64,000 bases of DNA from the NCBI RefSeq assembly GCF_042685645.1, contig NZ_JBHUNX010000001.1, positions 4,588,001 to 4,652,000 of the forward strand, given 5' to 3'. Source of the stretch: Salininema proteolyticum (GTDB lineage Bacteria > Actinomycetota > Actinomycetes > Mycobacteriales > Micromonosporaceae). Each line of letters starts with the position of its first letter. Within the stretch, counting starts at the first letter, position 1. Made by a program: the position numbers and the translations under genes. Shown piece by piece: positions 37,885 through 45,966 of this stretch. Below the pieces are notes generated by a model. The model saw only the letters and a list, made by a program, of their open reading frames with translations. It did not search any database and had not been told where the DNA came from.

Positions 37885-38084
37885 TCGACGCCCTTGACTG
37901 CACGGCCCCGGCCCAGTACCGGATCGTGACCGAGACGACCTATCAGTACGCCTGCGGGGCCCACCGTCACGAGGTGTTCCGCGCGTATTTCCAGGCGAGC
38001 GATGCCCCGACGATCCATGACCACACCGAGGACGGCCACGTTTGCGGCGACCGTCCCCGCCCGGCGGCGGAGGTGATCCGGTGA
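37881..38084 (+). CDS. Small early phage protein (unknown)
   Basis: 67 aa with a CGAHRHEVF segment and a second Cys near residue 55 (His/Cys-rich, possibly zinc-binding). It is coupled by ATGA to the gene before and by GTGA to the gene after. No known family. Confidence 0.6.
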
Positions 38085-38410
38085 CGGCCTACCAGGACCA
38101 CACGATGGAGCTCACCGTCCTTCCCGAGGCGGAGGCGAACCGGATCGCGCACCTCGCCGCGCTCGTTGGCGGCCTACAGCGGACCATCTCGGCGCCTATC
38201 GAGGACGAGTCGGAGGCCGACCGGTCGACCCGGGTCCACCGCGCTCGCCGTATCGCCGAGGAGCTGCGCGCTACGGCCGATGCGGTTCTCGACGACCTCG
38301 CCCCGCAGGCGGCCCGTGCGGAGGCCGACCAGGGTGACGCCCTGGCGCACCTGTTCGACACGATCGCTCCGCATGGGGCCGGGACCGCCGAGGGGGCCCG
38401 CGATGAATAG
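38081..38410 (+). CDS. Small early phage protein, helical
   Basis: 109 aa from GTG 38081, overlapping the previous stop by 4 bp. Largely charged helices with Arg/Ala/Glu-rich heptads (about residues 45-90). The frame upstream of 38081 is not coding. No known family. Confidence 0.6.
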
Positions 38411-38618
38411 CCGCCTCGCTGCCGCCCTCCTCGTGGTGGGTGCCGTCCTCCTGGCCGCCGCTCTGGCCGCGCTGGTCGTCCTGACCGTCCCGGGCTGGTC
38501 GTACCCGGCCTATGTGGTGGCGCTGTCATCGGCGCCGGCCGCTGGGCTCGGGGTCGCGGCGTTGACCGACCCGGACGCCCCGGGCCGCCACCGGGCCCAG
38601 GGGAGGTGGGGAGCGTGA
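38403..38618 (+). CDS. Small prophage membrane protein (two helices)
   Basis: 71 aa. Two hydrophobic helices (about 5-27 and 35-54) joined by a short loop, with a basic tail. ATG 38403 overlaps the previous stop (38408-38410). Part of a run of three tiny membrane proteins. Might be a holin-like or exclusion protein, but location in the early region argues against a lysis role. Confidence 0.6.
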   Translation: MNSRLAAALLVVGAVLLAAALAALVVLTVPGWSYPAYVVALSSAPAAGLGVAALTDPDAPGRHRAQGRWGA

Positions 38619-38812
38619 CCGGTCTCGTGGTCCTCGTCGTCATCCTCGCGTTCGCCGTGGCCGTCCTCGTGGTCGCTCTGGTCCTGGAGGACATCGCTCG
38701 ACGCGACCACCGTCGCGGGGAGGAGTTCCTCCGCCGGTGGATCGAGCGCAACGTCAACCGCCCTTCGGGATTCCGAGTGGACCCCGACGACCTGAGAGGG
38801 GAAACCCGATGA
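38615..38812 (+). CDS. Small prophage membrane protein (one helix)
   Basis: 65 aa from GTG 38615, GTGA overlap with the previous stop and GGGAGG upstream. One N-terminal hydrophobic helix (about 3-25), then a charged cytoplasmic part with ARRDHRRGEEF. No family known. Confidence 0.6.
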   Translation: MTGLVVLVVILAFAVAVLVVALVLEDIARRDHRRGEEFLRRWIERNVNRPSGFRVDPDDLRGETR

Positions 38813-38931
38813 ACAACGTCGAGGTGCTCATAGCCGTGGTGGTGGTCCTCGGCGTGGTCTTCGGGATTGTCGTCCCGGGCTCCGACGCCCCTGACCGTCA
38901 CCGCTCGAACGAGGAAGAAGTGGACGAATGA
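38809..38931 (+). CDS. Tiny prophage membrane protein (40 aa)
   Basis: Nearly all of residues 4-23 is a hydrophobic helix, followed by an acidic tail ending EEEVDE. ATGA overlap at both sides (38809-38812 and 38928-38931) supports it as a real gene despite its size. Confidence 0.55.
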   Translation: MNNVEVLIAVVVVLGVVFGIVVPGSDAPDRHRSNEEEVDE

Positions 38932-39242
38932 TCACCGCACTTACCGGCGCCCTGGCCGCCGCCTTCGGTGCCGCGCTCGCCATCGGTGTCGTCGCCTACC
39001 GCGGGCACCGTCGCGTCGAGGCCGACGAGGAGCGCGCGGCCGTCGCCCGGGACGCCGCCGGGGACGCGCTCGCACAACTCGAGACCGACCCCGTCGACCA
39101 GGCCGGCCGGGATGCCGAGCGGGTCGTTCACGGCATGACCGTCCCCGATCTGATCACGCTGCGGGCCTATGAGTCCGAGCTCGGCGCCGACGGCCGCCTT
39201 CGACGCGCCCGCGTCGAGTTCGAGCAGAACCGTAAACCGTAA
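38928..39242 (+). CDS. Membrane-anchored early phage protein
   Basis: 104 aa. An N-terminal hydrophobic helix (about 4-24) leads to a charged helical domain with Glu/Arg pairs and a conserved-looking DLITLRAYESEL segment. Coupled to the preceding gene by ATGA. Ends before a perfect hairpin at 39251-39281. Function unknown. Confidence 0.6.
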   Translation: MITALTGALAAAFGAALAIGVVAYRGHRRVEADEERAAVARDAAGDALAQLETDPVDQAGRDAERVVHGMTVPDLITLRAYESELGADGRLRRARVEFEQNRKP

Positions 39243-39250
39243 CCGCCCGT

Positions 39251-39281
39251 GGGGTGTCCGCTCGGCGCTGCCGGACACCCC
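39251..39281 (+). terminator. Early-operon hairpin h2
   Basis: GGGGTGTCCG (39251-39260) pairs perfectly with CGGACACCCC (39272-39281), 11-nt loop, in the 63-bp gap between early genes. Confidence 0.5.
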
Positions 39282-39305
39282 TCACATAGACCAGGAGTAA
39301 CCCAT

Positions 39306-39629
39306 ATGCAACACAACATCGGAACCGACGAGTTCCCCATCATCACCGGGGCCCCGTGCCCCACAAGCGACAGCGGCCAGCCACACCGCATGGTCGACCA
39401 GGCCAAGGCCGACCAATTCCTAGACGGGGCCTACCGCACGCTGGACAACGCCGACGTGGCCAAGGAGGACTCCCTGGAGGAGGGCACCGCCGCCGGCCTA
39501 TGGCTCGCAACGTGCCTCGACTGCGGGCAGAGGATGTTCGGCATTAGCCAGGGCTACGACACGGCCCCCACCGGCGTCGTCGTCTGGCTGTACATGCCGC
39601 GAGCGCACACCACGGCGGAGGACCTGTGA
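39306..39629 (+). CDS. Small early phage protein (unknown)
   Basis: 107 aa. Residues about 67-75 contain CLDCGQ, one half of a zinc-ribbon-like pair, and the rest is mixed. AGGAG lies 9 nt before ATG 39306. The frame upstream of this is not coding. Ends in a TGATG overlap with the next gene. Confidence 0.6.
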   Translation: MQHNIGTDEFPIITGAPCPTSDSGQPHRMVDQAKADQFLDGAYRTLDNADVAKEDSLEEGTAAGLWLATCLDCGQRMFGISQGYDTAPTGVVVWLYMPRAHTTAEDL

Positions 39630-39814
39630 TGGCTGGGCCCTACTGCATGTACTGCCATCGCCGGTGCTTCGTTCTTCGTGTCGTCCCCGACGGTCCGTCC
39701 GAGGGCTGGGAGGGCCACATGGCTACCTGCCGCAAGGGCATGGAGCACGACCGGAAGGTCACGGGCCACGATCACACGACCGCAGTCAATCCCGCGCGGG
39801 AGGACCGAACCTGA
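39629..39814 (+). CDS. Small zinc-ribbon-like phage protein
   Basis: 61 aa with CMYCHRRC at the start and a further C near residue 34, a Cys/His pattern for metal binding. ATG 39629 overlaps the previous stop (TGATG), and the stop overlaps the next start in the same way. No named family. Confidence 0.55.
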   Translation: MAGPYCMYCHRRCFVLRVVPDGPSEGWEGHMATCRKGMEHDRKVTGHDHTTAVNPAREDRT

Positions 39815-40032
39815 TGGGCGAGACCCCCTTTCACGAGCCCTTCGGGCCTGTATACGCCCGCCCCACGGGGGCAGCCTGCCCGGACTGCGAATGCTGTTCG
39901 AAGGCACTGTGCGACACGGCTAAAGCAGCGACGCATTGGACGCTACAGGCCTGCCATCACCACGCCCGGTACGGGGACTACGACCTCGTCGTCGACTGCC
40001 CGTGCCCGACCGCGTCAGCTTCCCACGACTGA
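39814..40032 (+). CDS. Small Cys-rich phage protein
   Basis: 72 aa with CPDCECC, C, CHHH and CPC, at least seven Cys with several His, probably a metal-binding fold. Coupled to the previous gene by TGATG. Followed by a hairpin at 40055-40082. Confidence 0.55.
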   Translation: MGETPFHEPFGPVYARPTGAACPDCECCSKALCDTAKAATHWTLQACHHHARYGDYDLVVDCPCPTASASHD

Positions 40033-40054
40033 CCACGACACCGCACCACCACAC

Positions 40055-40082
40055 GGGGCGGCCGGACACCCACGGCCGCCCC
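40055..40082 (+). terminator. Early-operon hairpin h3
   Basis: GGGGCGGCC (40055-40063) pairs perfectly with GGCCGCCCC (40074-40082), with one further G-C pair (40064-40073), then ATCTAGACC. Same downstream ATCTA as hairpin h1. Confidence 0.5.
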
Positions 40083-40104
40083 ATCTAGACCGAGAGGCCA
40101 GGAC

Positions 40105-40341
40105 ATGAACCCACTAGCTGACGTGCTGGGCGGCGAGCTCGCCGAGGCTCGGGAGGTCGCCGCCAGCTACGAACCGCCCGTATGGGACCCCGACATCTCA
40201 ATGGAACGCGTGCGAGCGCTCGGGCACTTGTGCGGCGTGATCCGCTGTGTCGCTGTACTCCAACACGCCGCCGGACGCTACGCCACGCTCGACGAGGCTA
40301 TCGAGGCGCTCACCTGTGAGGACGAGGAGGCCCAGCAATGA
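40105..40341 (+). CDS. Small helical phage protein
   Basis: 78 aa, helical, starting MNPLADVLGGELAEA. GAGAGGCC lies upstream of ATG. ATGA overlap with the next gene at 40338-40341. No recognised family. Confidence 0.6.
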   Translation: MNPLADVLGGELAEAREVAASYEPPVWDPDISMERVRALGHLCGVIRCVAVLQHAAGRYATLDEAIEALTCEDEEAQQ

Positions 40342-40748
40342 CGAACGTGACCGCCAGCCTCGTCGACCAACTTTTGCGCCGCGACTGCCGCCGTTGCGTC
40401 TCCTGCGGCCGCGCTATCACCGGCGCGCGCGGGACCGACTGGGACGTCCACTACCGGATCCCGCGCAAGCGGGCCAGCCAGAACCCGTTGGTGCGGTCGA
40501 TGGCGAACCTGTTGATCATCTGCGGGACGGGGGAGCGCGGGTGCTGTGGGGAGTTCCAGCGGAATCCGCGAGTCGCGCGGTGGCGCGGGCTGGTGCTGTG
40601 GGACAGCCAGAACCCCGAGACAGTGCCCGTCCAGGTGGGTGTTGAACCGCCGGACGACACGTCCTCGTACGTGCCGTTGGTCGTCCGACCGTGGCGATAC
40701 TCCGAGGCAGGGTTCCGCACCCAGGTTCGGGAGGAGGCGGGCCGATGA
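40338..40748 (+). CDS. HNH-endonuclease-like protein with altered active site
   Basis: 136 aa. CRRCVSCGRAI, WDVHYRIPRKR, NLLIICGTGERGCCGEFQRNPRVAR follow the order of the small actinophage HNH nucleases. In that family one expects His-His-Arg and Gly-Cys-His-Gly; here the residues are His-Tyr-Arg and Gly-Cys-Cys-Gly, so catalytic histidines look changed. It may be a binding protein or a divergent nuclease. ATGA overlap joins it to both neighbours. Confidence 0.6.
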   Translation: MTNVTASLVDQLLRRDCRRCVSCGRAITGARGTDWDVHYRIPRKRASQNPLVRSMANLLIICGTGERGCCGEFQRNPRVARWRGLVLWDSQNPETVPVQVGVEPPDDTSSYVPLVVRPWRYSEAGFRTQVREEAGR

Positions 40749-41122
40749 CGACCTACATCGTCACGATCCCGGCACCGGCCGGGTGGATCTCCTCGAACGA
40801 CCGGGGCCATTGGGCGCCGCGCGCTCGCCTGACGCGGACGTGGAGGGCCGCGGCACGGCTGCAGGCGAAGACCGCGAAGGTCCCGCAGCTTTCGCGGGTG
40901 CGGATCGTTGCCGAAGTGCAGCGCCCGGACCGGCGCCGCGCCGATGCTGCGAACCGGTACCCGACGATCAAAGCGGCGATCGACGGCCTCGTCGACGCCG
41001 GTGTGATCGCTGATGACGACGACAAGCACGTGGACGACCTGGTGATCCGTCGCGGTGCGACGGTCGCGCGTCGCCTCGGCCAACTGACGCTGCACATCAC
41101 GGAGGTGGACGACGATGACTAA
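40745..41122 (+). CDS. RusA-type Holliday junction resolvase
   Basis: 125 aa. RusA-like core: PAPAGWISSNDRGHW near the start, then RRRADAANRYPTIKAAIDGL with the metal-binding aspartates, and IADDDDKHVDDL. RusA dimers cut Holliday junctions formed in phage recombination or replication. ATG 40745 is coupled to the HNH-like gene by ATGA. Reaction assigned from family motifs. Confidence 0.85.
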   Translation: MTTYIVTIPAPAGWISSNDRGHWAPRARLTRTWRAAARLQAKTAKVPQLSRVRIVAEVQRPDRRRADAANRYPTIKAAIDGLVDAGVIADDDDKHVDDLVIRRGATVARRLGQLTLHITEVDDDD

Positions 41123-41966
41123 CACGATGACGGGCGATGCCCACGGGACCCGCCGGGTCTACCGCCGCGGGTGCCGCTGCAGGCCCTGCAGGGACGCCAG
41201 CGCTCGCTACGAGCGCGACCGCGTCCGCCAGATCGCCTACGGACGGTGGGAGCCGTACGTCGACGCCGAGCCGATACGCCACCACGTGAACCGCCTCCAG
41301 GCATCCGGGCTGGGGTGGGAACGGATCGCCGACCTCGCCGGCGTCAGCCGGTCAGTGGTGTCGACACTGCTGTTCGGTTCCCCGGCCCGCGGTAGGGAGC
41401 CGACACAGCGCATACGGCCGCACAGCGCTCGCCGCCTGCTGCAGGTGCGCCCCAGCGTGGACCACGTCGCCGATACCGCACTGGTGGACGTGACGGGCAC
41501 ACGCCGTCGTCTCCAAGCGCTGGTCGCGATCGGCTGGTCCCAGGCCCGCCTTGCGGTGCGACTGGACATGCACCTCTCCAGCCTCAGCCGGATCATGAAC
41601 GTGCGGCACACCGTCACCGCCTCCACTGCGCGAGCGGTCCGGTCCCTGTACGACCAGTTGTGGTCGACCCCTCCGCCGCAAGTGGAGTGGCGCGACAAGA
41701 TCGCCGCATCGCGCTCGCGGAACGTCGCCGCCGCGCGCGGGTGGGCGCCGCCTATGGCATGGGATGACGACGAGATCGACGACCCCTCCGCCACCGCGCA
41801 CGGCGCTGCTGTGCGCCTCCGGGGTGCGAGGAACGTCCCGGAGGACGTCGCTTGGCTGGCCGACAACGGAGAGTCGGAGCTGGCGATCGCCTCCCGTCTG
41901 GGGATCAGTATCGAGGCCGTCCGCAAGGCCCTGTACCGGGCGCGAACGGAGGTCTCCCATGGGTGA
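41115..41966 (+). CDS. Multi-HTH DNA-binding phage protein
   Basis: 283 aa. An N-terminal RRGCRCRPCR segment may bind zinc. Three helix-turn-helix motifs follow: about 68-86 (WERIADLAGVSRSVVSTLL), 141-160 (WSQARLAVRLDMHLSSLSRI) and 253-275 (ELAIASRLGISIEAVRKAL). The array of HTH motifs fits a phage regulator or repressor-like protein, common in actinophages. It overlaps RusA by 8 bp. Target unknown. Confidence 0.75.
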   Translation: MTNTMTGDAHGTRRVYRRGCRCRPCRDASARYERDRVRQIAYGRWEPYVDAEPIRHHVNRLQASGLGWERIADLAGVSRSVVSTLLFGSPARGREPTQRIRPHSARRLLQVRPSVDHVADTALVDVTGTRRRLQALVAIGWSQARLAVRLDMHLSSLSRIMNVRHTVTASTARAVRSLYDQLWSTPPPQVEWRDKIAASRSRNVAAARGWAPPMAWDDDEIDDPSATAHGAAVRLRGARNVPEDVAWLADNGESELAIASRLGISIEAVRKALYRARTEVSHG

Positions 41967-42381
41967 GCGTGAACGTCAATTGGCCACGATGCGCGGCGGG
42001 TTCCATCCGCTCACGCACGTCAACGGGGTCCGGTTCTTGCGGCTGCATCCTGACGCGCCTCCGGTCGACGACCGGGATGCGCCGGGGCCTCGATGCGGCT
42101 CCTGCATCCACCGCGTCGAGGCACAGGGAAGCCCGCGACGTTTCCCCAAATGCCGCCTGTACCGGTCGCGGTCGGCGACGAGTGATTGCCGGGCATGGTG
42201 GCCCGCCTGCACCGACTATGAGGAGTCAACCGAGTTATGGCGCGTATCCGTTCGATCAAACCGGAGTTCTGGGACTCCCCAGGTATCGAGACCCTCGCCT
42301 TCGAGTGGCGGCTTTTGTATATCGCGATGTGGAACTGGGCCGACGACTCCGGCCGCGGTAAAGCCGAGGCCCGCGAGCTGA
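41959..42381 (+). CDS. Small phage Cys-motif protein with an unusually long 3' overlap
   Basis: ATG 41959 begins a protein with GPRCGSCIHRVE, FPKCRLYR and SDCRAWWPACTDYE, a set seen in actinophage proteins that normally end soon after the last segment. Here the frame continues 140 nt into the replication gene, to 42381. Either the true end is near 42230 and a frameshift has changed it, or the overlap is real. The N-terminal 90 residues look genuine. Confidence 0.55.
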   Translation: MGERERQLATMRGGFHPLTHVNGVRFLRLHPDAPPVDDRDAPGPRCGSCIHRVEAQGSPRRFPKCRLYRSRSATSDCRAWWPACTDYEESTELWRVSVRSNRSSGTPQVSRPSPSSGGFCISRCGTGPTTPAAVKPRPAS

Positions 42382-43112
42382 TGGGGTTCGCCTTCCCCCG
42401 CGACGAAGAAATGACCGTCGCGGAATTCCGCCGAGGACTCGGAGAAGTCCGCCGAGTCTACGGGGTGCGCTTCTACAAGGTCGCCGGGCGCTCCTACTTC
42501 GAGATCCCCTCATGGGCCGAACACCAGAAGATCGACAAGCGCGGCGCCGCCCGCTTCCCCGGCCCCGAAGAAGGCCAACCGTTCGACCCGGAGACGAACA
42601 CCCTCATTGACCAGGGATTCGGAGGGGACTCGGAGGAGTCCGCCGAGACCACGCCGAGCCCTCGGAGGGATTCGGGCGCTGGAACAGGGGAACAGGGGAA
42701 CAGAGGAACAGGGGAACTATCTTGCGCACCGGCACCGCCGGAGCGCGACACCCCACCGCTGAGCCTCGATGACTCCCCGCCGAAGACGGAGCGTTCGCGG
42801 CGGGTCAAGCCCGGCAGCGACCGCGATCCAGACTGGCTGAAGTTCTGGGACACCTACCCGCTGAAGAAGTCCAAGGACGGCGCCCGCAAGGCCTGGGCGA
42901 AGGCGATCAAGCGCACGGCGCCCGCCGACATCATCGCTGGCGCCGAACGCTACCGCGACGACCCCGGGCGAGATCCCCGGTTCACGAAACACCCCACGAC
43001 CTGGCTCAACCAAGGCTGTTGGGACGACGAACCTACGCCCGCCGCCCGATCGGCCCGCCACGTCCCCTACCAGGATCCCGCCGACACCAGCGCCTACGAC
43101 GCGCCGCTTTAG
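42237..43112 (+). CDS. Phage replication initiator (DnaD/replisome-organiser-like)
   Basis: 291 aa. An N-terminal winged-helix region (about 1-100) starts MARIRSIKPEFWDS. A Ser/Glu/Gly-rich linker (about 125-185) precedes a C-terminal domain with WLKFWDTYPLKKSKDGARKAW and FTKHPTTWLNQGCWDDE, the pattern of phage replisome organisers that recruit helicase loaders. Followed 9 nt later by the DnaC-like gene, a standard pair. Confidence 0.85.
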   Translation: MARIRSIKPEFWDSPGIETLAFEWRLLYIAMWNWADDSGRGKAEARELMGFAFPRDEEMTVAEFRRGLGEVRRVYGVRFYKVAGRSYFEIPSWAEHQKIDKRGAARFPGPEEGQPFDPETNTLIDQGFGGDSEESAETTPSPRRDSGAGTGEQGNRGTGELSCAPAPPERDTPPLSLDDSPPKTERSRRVKPGSDRDPDWLKFWDTYPLKKSKDGARKAWAKAIKRTAPADIIAGAERYRDDPGRDPRFTKHPTTWLNQGCWDDEPTPAARSARHVPYQDPADTSAYDAPL

Positions 43113-43121
43113 GAGACCGCC

Positions 43122-43859
43122 GTGAACGACACCGAACCGGTCACCGACGTGGCTAAACAGTTCGAGAAGTACCTCCGCAACCGGGGCCGTACCAGCGAGC
43201 GCGCCACCAACCCCGACATGTGCTCCGTCCACCTCGACCAGCCGCCCGTTGGCTGCCGCTACTGCCTCATCGACGCCCGCGCCGAGGCCGACCACGCCGC
43301 GATCACCCGATGGCACGCCGAGGTCCAGGCCGCCGAATGCGACACGCGATTCCCCGAACGCTACCGGGCCGCGACCGCCGACCACCCCGACGTGACCACA
43401 TGGGTCCACCAGTGGGAAACCGACCACGACCGTTGCCCATGGATGGCCCTGCGCGGTCCCGTCGGCACCGGGAAAACCCACCAAGCCTACGGCGCCCTAC
43501 GCGCCGCCGTCACCGGCAACCGCCCCACCACGTGGCTTGCCTATTCCGAAACCGACCTCATCGCCCGCCTCCGGCCCCGCTCCGGCGTCGACTCCGAAGC
43601 CGCGCTCGCCGAGTACGTCAACACGCCGCTGCTGCTGATCGACGACCTCGGGACCGCTCGCCCCACCGAGTGGAGCGAGGAGACCGTCTACCGCATTATC
43701 GACGGCCGATACAACGCCTGCCGGCCGATCATCTGGACGACCAATCAAGACCGCGAAGGCCTCCGCGCCAACCTCGGCGACCGGGTCATGTCCCGCCTCG
43801 CCGAAGTCTGCACGTCCATCACCCTCGCCGGTCCCGACCGCCGCCGCACCACCACGTAA
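43122..43859 (+). CDS. DnaC-like helicase-loader ATPase
   Basis: 245 aa. AAA+ domain with Walker A GPVGTGKT near residue 112 and Walker B LLLIDDLG near 165. The N-terminal 95 residues contain CSVHLD and CRYC, a possible zinc site. Such proteins load replicative helicase at phage origins. GTG 43122 follows a GAGACC site. It sits beside the initiator gene, giving a phage replication module. Confidence 0.88.
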   Translation: MNDTEPVTDVAKQFEKYLRNRGRTSERATNPDMCSVHLDQPPVGCRYCLIDARAEADHAAITRWHAEVQAAECDTRFPERYRAATADHPDVTTWVHQWETDHDRCPWMALRGPVGTGKTHQAYGALRAAVTGNRPTTWLAYSETDLIARLRPRSGVDSEAALAEYVNTPLLLIDDLGTARPTEWSEETVYRIIDGRYNACRPIIWTTNQDREGLRANLGDRVMSRLAEVCTSITLAGPDRRRTTT

Positions 43860-43869
43860 GGAGATCACC

Positions 43870-44664
43870 ATGGCCACCACCGATATCCACACCTACCGCT
43901 ATCCCATCACCGGCGACGCCGTCCGCACCATCGACATCGACGGCCAACCGTGGTTCGTCGGCCGTGACGTCGCGACCGCCCTCGGGTACCGAAACCCGAA
44001 CCGTTCACTCACCGATCACGTTCCCGCAGGTCACCGCAAGGGTACCGAATCGGTACCCCTTCATAACCTGGGGCTTCACCCGCAAACGGTCCTCATTGAC
44101 GAGGCCGGGATGTACCGGCTGATCATGCGCGCCCGCACCGAGATCGCCGAGACCTTCCAAGAATGGGTGACCGCCGACGTCCTCCCCACCCTCCGCCGCA
44201 CCGGCCACTACTCGACCGGCGACCACGTACCCCGCACCCTCCCCGAGGCACTGCGCGCCTACGCCACCGAAGTCGAAGCCCACGACGCGACCCGCACCGC
44301 GCTCGCCGCCGCCGAGCCGAAAGCCGAGGACTGGGACGTCCTCGCGAGCGCTCACGGCGACTACTCGGTCGCCGACGCCGCCAAAGTGCTATCGCAGGAT
44401 CCACTGATCGAGATCGGGCAGCGCCGCCTATTCGCCGTCCTCGACCGAGTCGGGTGGATCTACCGCGGCAGCGACGGCGAGTGGCGGGCCTACCAGTCCG
44501 CCATCAAAGCCGGCCACGTCGGCGAGGCCCCCTCCTGGTACTCCCACCCCCGCACCTTCGAGCGCGTCACCACCGTCCGCGTCGTCATCACCATGACCGG
44601 CGTGGCGCGACTGCGGCGCCTCCTCACCCCACAACCCGCCATCGACGGCGTCCGAGCCGAATAG
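43870..44664 (+). CDS. Phage antirepressor protein (BRO-N plus KilAC-like)
   Basis: 264 aa. The N-terminal BRO domain (about 1-115) has RTIDIDGQPWFVGRDVATALGY and a GMYRLIMRA helix. The C-terminal half (about 150-260) resembles the ANT/KilAC DNA-binding domain with SVADAAKVLSQDP. Antirepressors lift phage repression. AAGGAG lies near ATG. Its location in the early operon suits an induction role. Confidence 0.85.
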   Translation: MATTDIHTYRYPITGDAVRTIDIDGQPWFVGRDVATALGYRNPNRSLTDHVPAGHRKGTESVPLHNLGLHPQTVLIDEAGMYRLIMRARTEIAETFQEWVTADVLPTLRRTGHYSTGDHVPRTLPEALRAYATEVEAHDATRTALAAAEPKAEDWDVLASAHGDYSVADAAKVLSQDPLIEIGQRRLFAVLDRVGWIYRGSDGEWRAYQSAIKAGHVGEAPSWYSHPRTFERVTTVRVVITMTGVARLRRLLTPQPAIDGVRAE

Positions 44665-44673
44665 GAGACCACC

Positions 44674-45027
44674 ATGAACGACCTGCACACCGAACCCGCC
44701 GCACAACGCTCCTGGGACACTGCCACCCGGGACACCTTCTGGGAGGTGACCGGCCACGCCGACCACGTCGGCCCCTTCGAACATTGCCTGGCCCGCGTCC
44801 AGCCCGCCTATGTCACCGGCGTCGACCATCCCGTGTTCGAACTCCTCACCTACGCCGCCACCGAACCGCGCCTGGTCGAGCCCTCCTCGATCACGCACGC
44901 CCGCGAGCTCATCCTCGTCGAGGCGGACAACCCGACCCGCGCCTACTACATCGGCGACCAGGCCACTATCCGGCACCGAACCGCAATGGGCGATACCGAC
45001 CACACCACGAAAGGGGACCACCAATGA
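44674..45027 (+). CDS. Small phage protein (unknown)
   Basis: 117 aa, acidic, with a VEPSSITHARELILVEADN segment. ATG 44674 has GGAG upstream. ATGA overlap with the next gene. No known family. Confidence 0.6.
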   Translation: MNDLHTEPAAQRSWDTATRDTFWEVTGHADHVGPFEHCLARVQPAYVTGVDHPVFELLTYAATEPRLVEPSSITHARELILVEADNPTRAYYIGDQATIRHRTAMGDTDHTTKGDHQ

Positions 45028-45407
45028 CGACACCACCCAGAACCCACCACGACCTCCTCGCGCTCATGCTCGGCGCCAGGCCGCCCGCCTCCCGCGAACC
45101 CGCCGACGACGCACCACGGGAACTCTCCGGCGACGCCTGCGCCCACTGCGGGACCGCGCTCGCCGTCGACGGCCCCAGCGGCGACTACTGCTCGGAGGAC
45201 TGCCAGACCCTATGGTCGGCCCGCCGCCTCCCGACACCCCGCCGCGCCTCGGCCGACCCGACCGGTAGCGAGGCGTCGATCAGGCGCCAGGCCGCCGCTC
45301 TCGCGCTCCTGCGCGGCACCCGACCCGACCGCCTCGGCCAGGCCACCGCCGAGGTCGACGCGCTCGTCCAGGCCGGCGCACGATTCCCCCGCACGGAGGA
45401 ACCGTAG
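45024..45407 (+). CDS. Small phage zinc-ribbon protein
   Basis: 127 aa with CAHCGTAL and a YCSEDCQ half, giving CxxC-x(n)-CxxxC, a zinc ribbon near residues 39-60, followed by a helical Ala/Arg-rich tail. Coupled to the previous gene by ATGA. Last gene of the early rightward operon before repeat R1. Confidence 0.6.
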   Translation: MTTPPRTHHDLLALMLGARPPASREPADDAPRELSGDACAHCGTALAVDGPSGDYCSEDCQTLWSARRLPTPRRASADPTGSEASIRRQAAALALLRGTRPDRLGQATAEVDALVQAGARFPRTEEP

Positions 45408-45491
45408 TCTCCTGCGAGTCGGCACCGGGCCACGACTGTCCGAGCCTTACCAACGCGTATGCAGGGTGCCAATGACGTGCTGCGAAGTTAC

Positions 45492-45570
45492 GCTCGCCCG
45501 GAGCGCTGAACCCGGCAAGACCTGGGGAGGCGTTCTACTCGCCCTCGCAGGGGTTCGCGCGGGGGCGACA
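45492..45570 (+). repeat. Direct repeat R1: ~80-nt structured element
   Basis: Shares both ends with R2 at 45967-46047. TCGCCCTCGC (45539-45548) pairs with GCGGGGGCGA (45559-45568) around a 10-nt loop bearing GGGTTC (45551-45556). An upstream GAACCC (45508-45513) can pair with that loop as a pseudoknot. One G-U pair replaces a G-C found in R2. Lies just upstream of the secreted-protein gene. Confidence 0.65.
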
Positions 45571-45657
45571 TTCAGGACAGAATGAGGACGTTTTTATGAA
45601 ACCTCATGGGAGAGTGAGCCACTGGTAGGAACCGTAACCCTCTCAAAGGAGTCTGAA

Positions 45658-45933
45658 ATGAAAACCTGGCTGAAGAAGACCGTCGTCACTGGGGCCATGG
45701 CAGTGATCGCCAGCGGCGGAATCATGGCGACGACATCAACCGCCGCCCAGGCGTCATACAGCGTCTGCATTGATTACCTCGAAACATGGGGTTATGACAT
45801 CACCTCTGATCGCATTAACGCCTGTGCGATCGGAAGTCAAGGCGCACCCTCTCAGAGGATGATATGTCAGCAAATCCTAGATGAATCAGGAGTGATGGGA
45901 TCCCAATCCATCTACGCTTGCCAACGGGCATAA
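45658..45933 (+). CDS. Secreted small cysteine-rich protein (prophage cargo)
   Basis: 91 aa. A signal peptide spans about residues 1-32 (two Lys, hydrophobic core, TAAQA end). The mature part of about 58 residues has four Cys (C37, C56, C69, C88), which could form two disulfides. Local DNA is AT-richer than the neighbours. AAAGGAG lies 7 nt before ATG. It is bracketed by repeats R1 and R2 and is unrelated to the flanking modules, the usual layout of a lysogenic-conversion ('moron') gene. No family known. Confidence 0.75.
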   Translation: MKTWLKKTVVTGAMAVIASGGIMATTSTAAQASYSVCIDYLETWGYDITSDRINACAIGSQGAPSQRMICQQILDESGVMGSQSIYACQRA

Positions 45934-45966
45934 CTTCCTGGTGACAACGTCCCACCGGGCCGGTAG

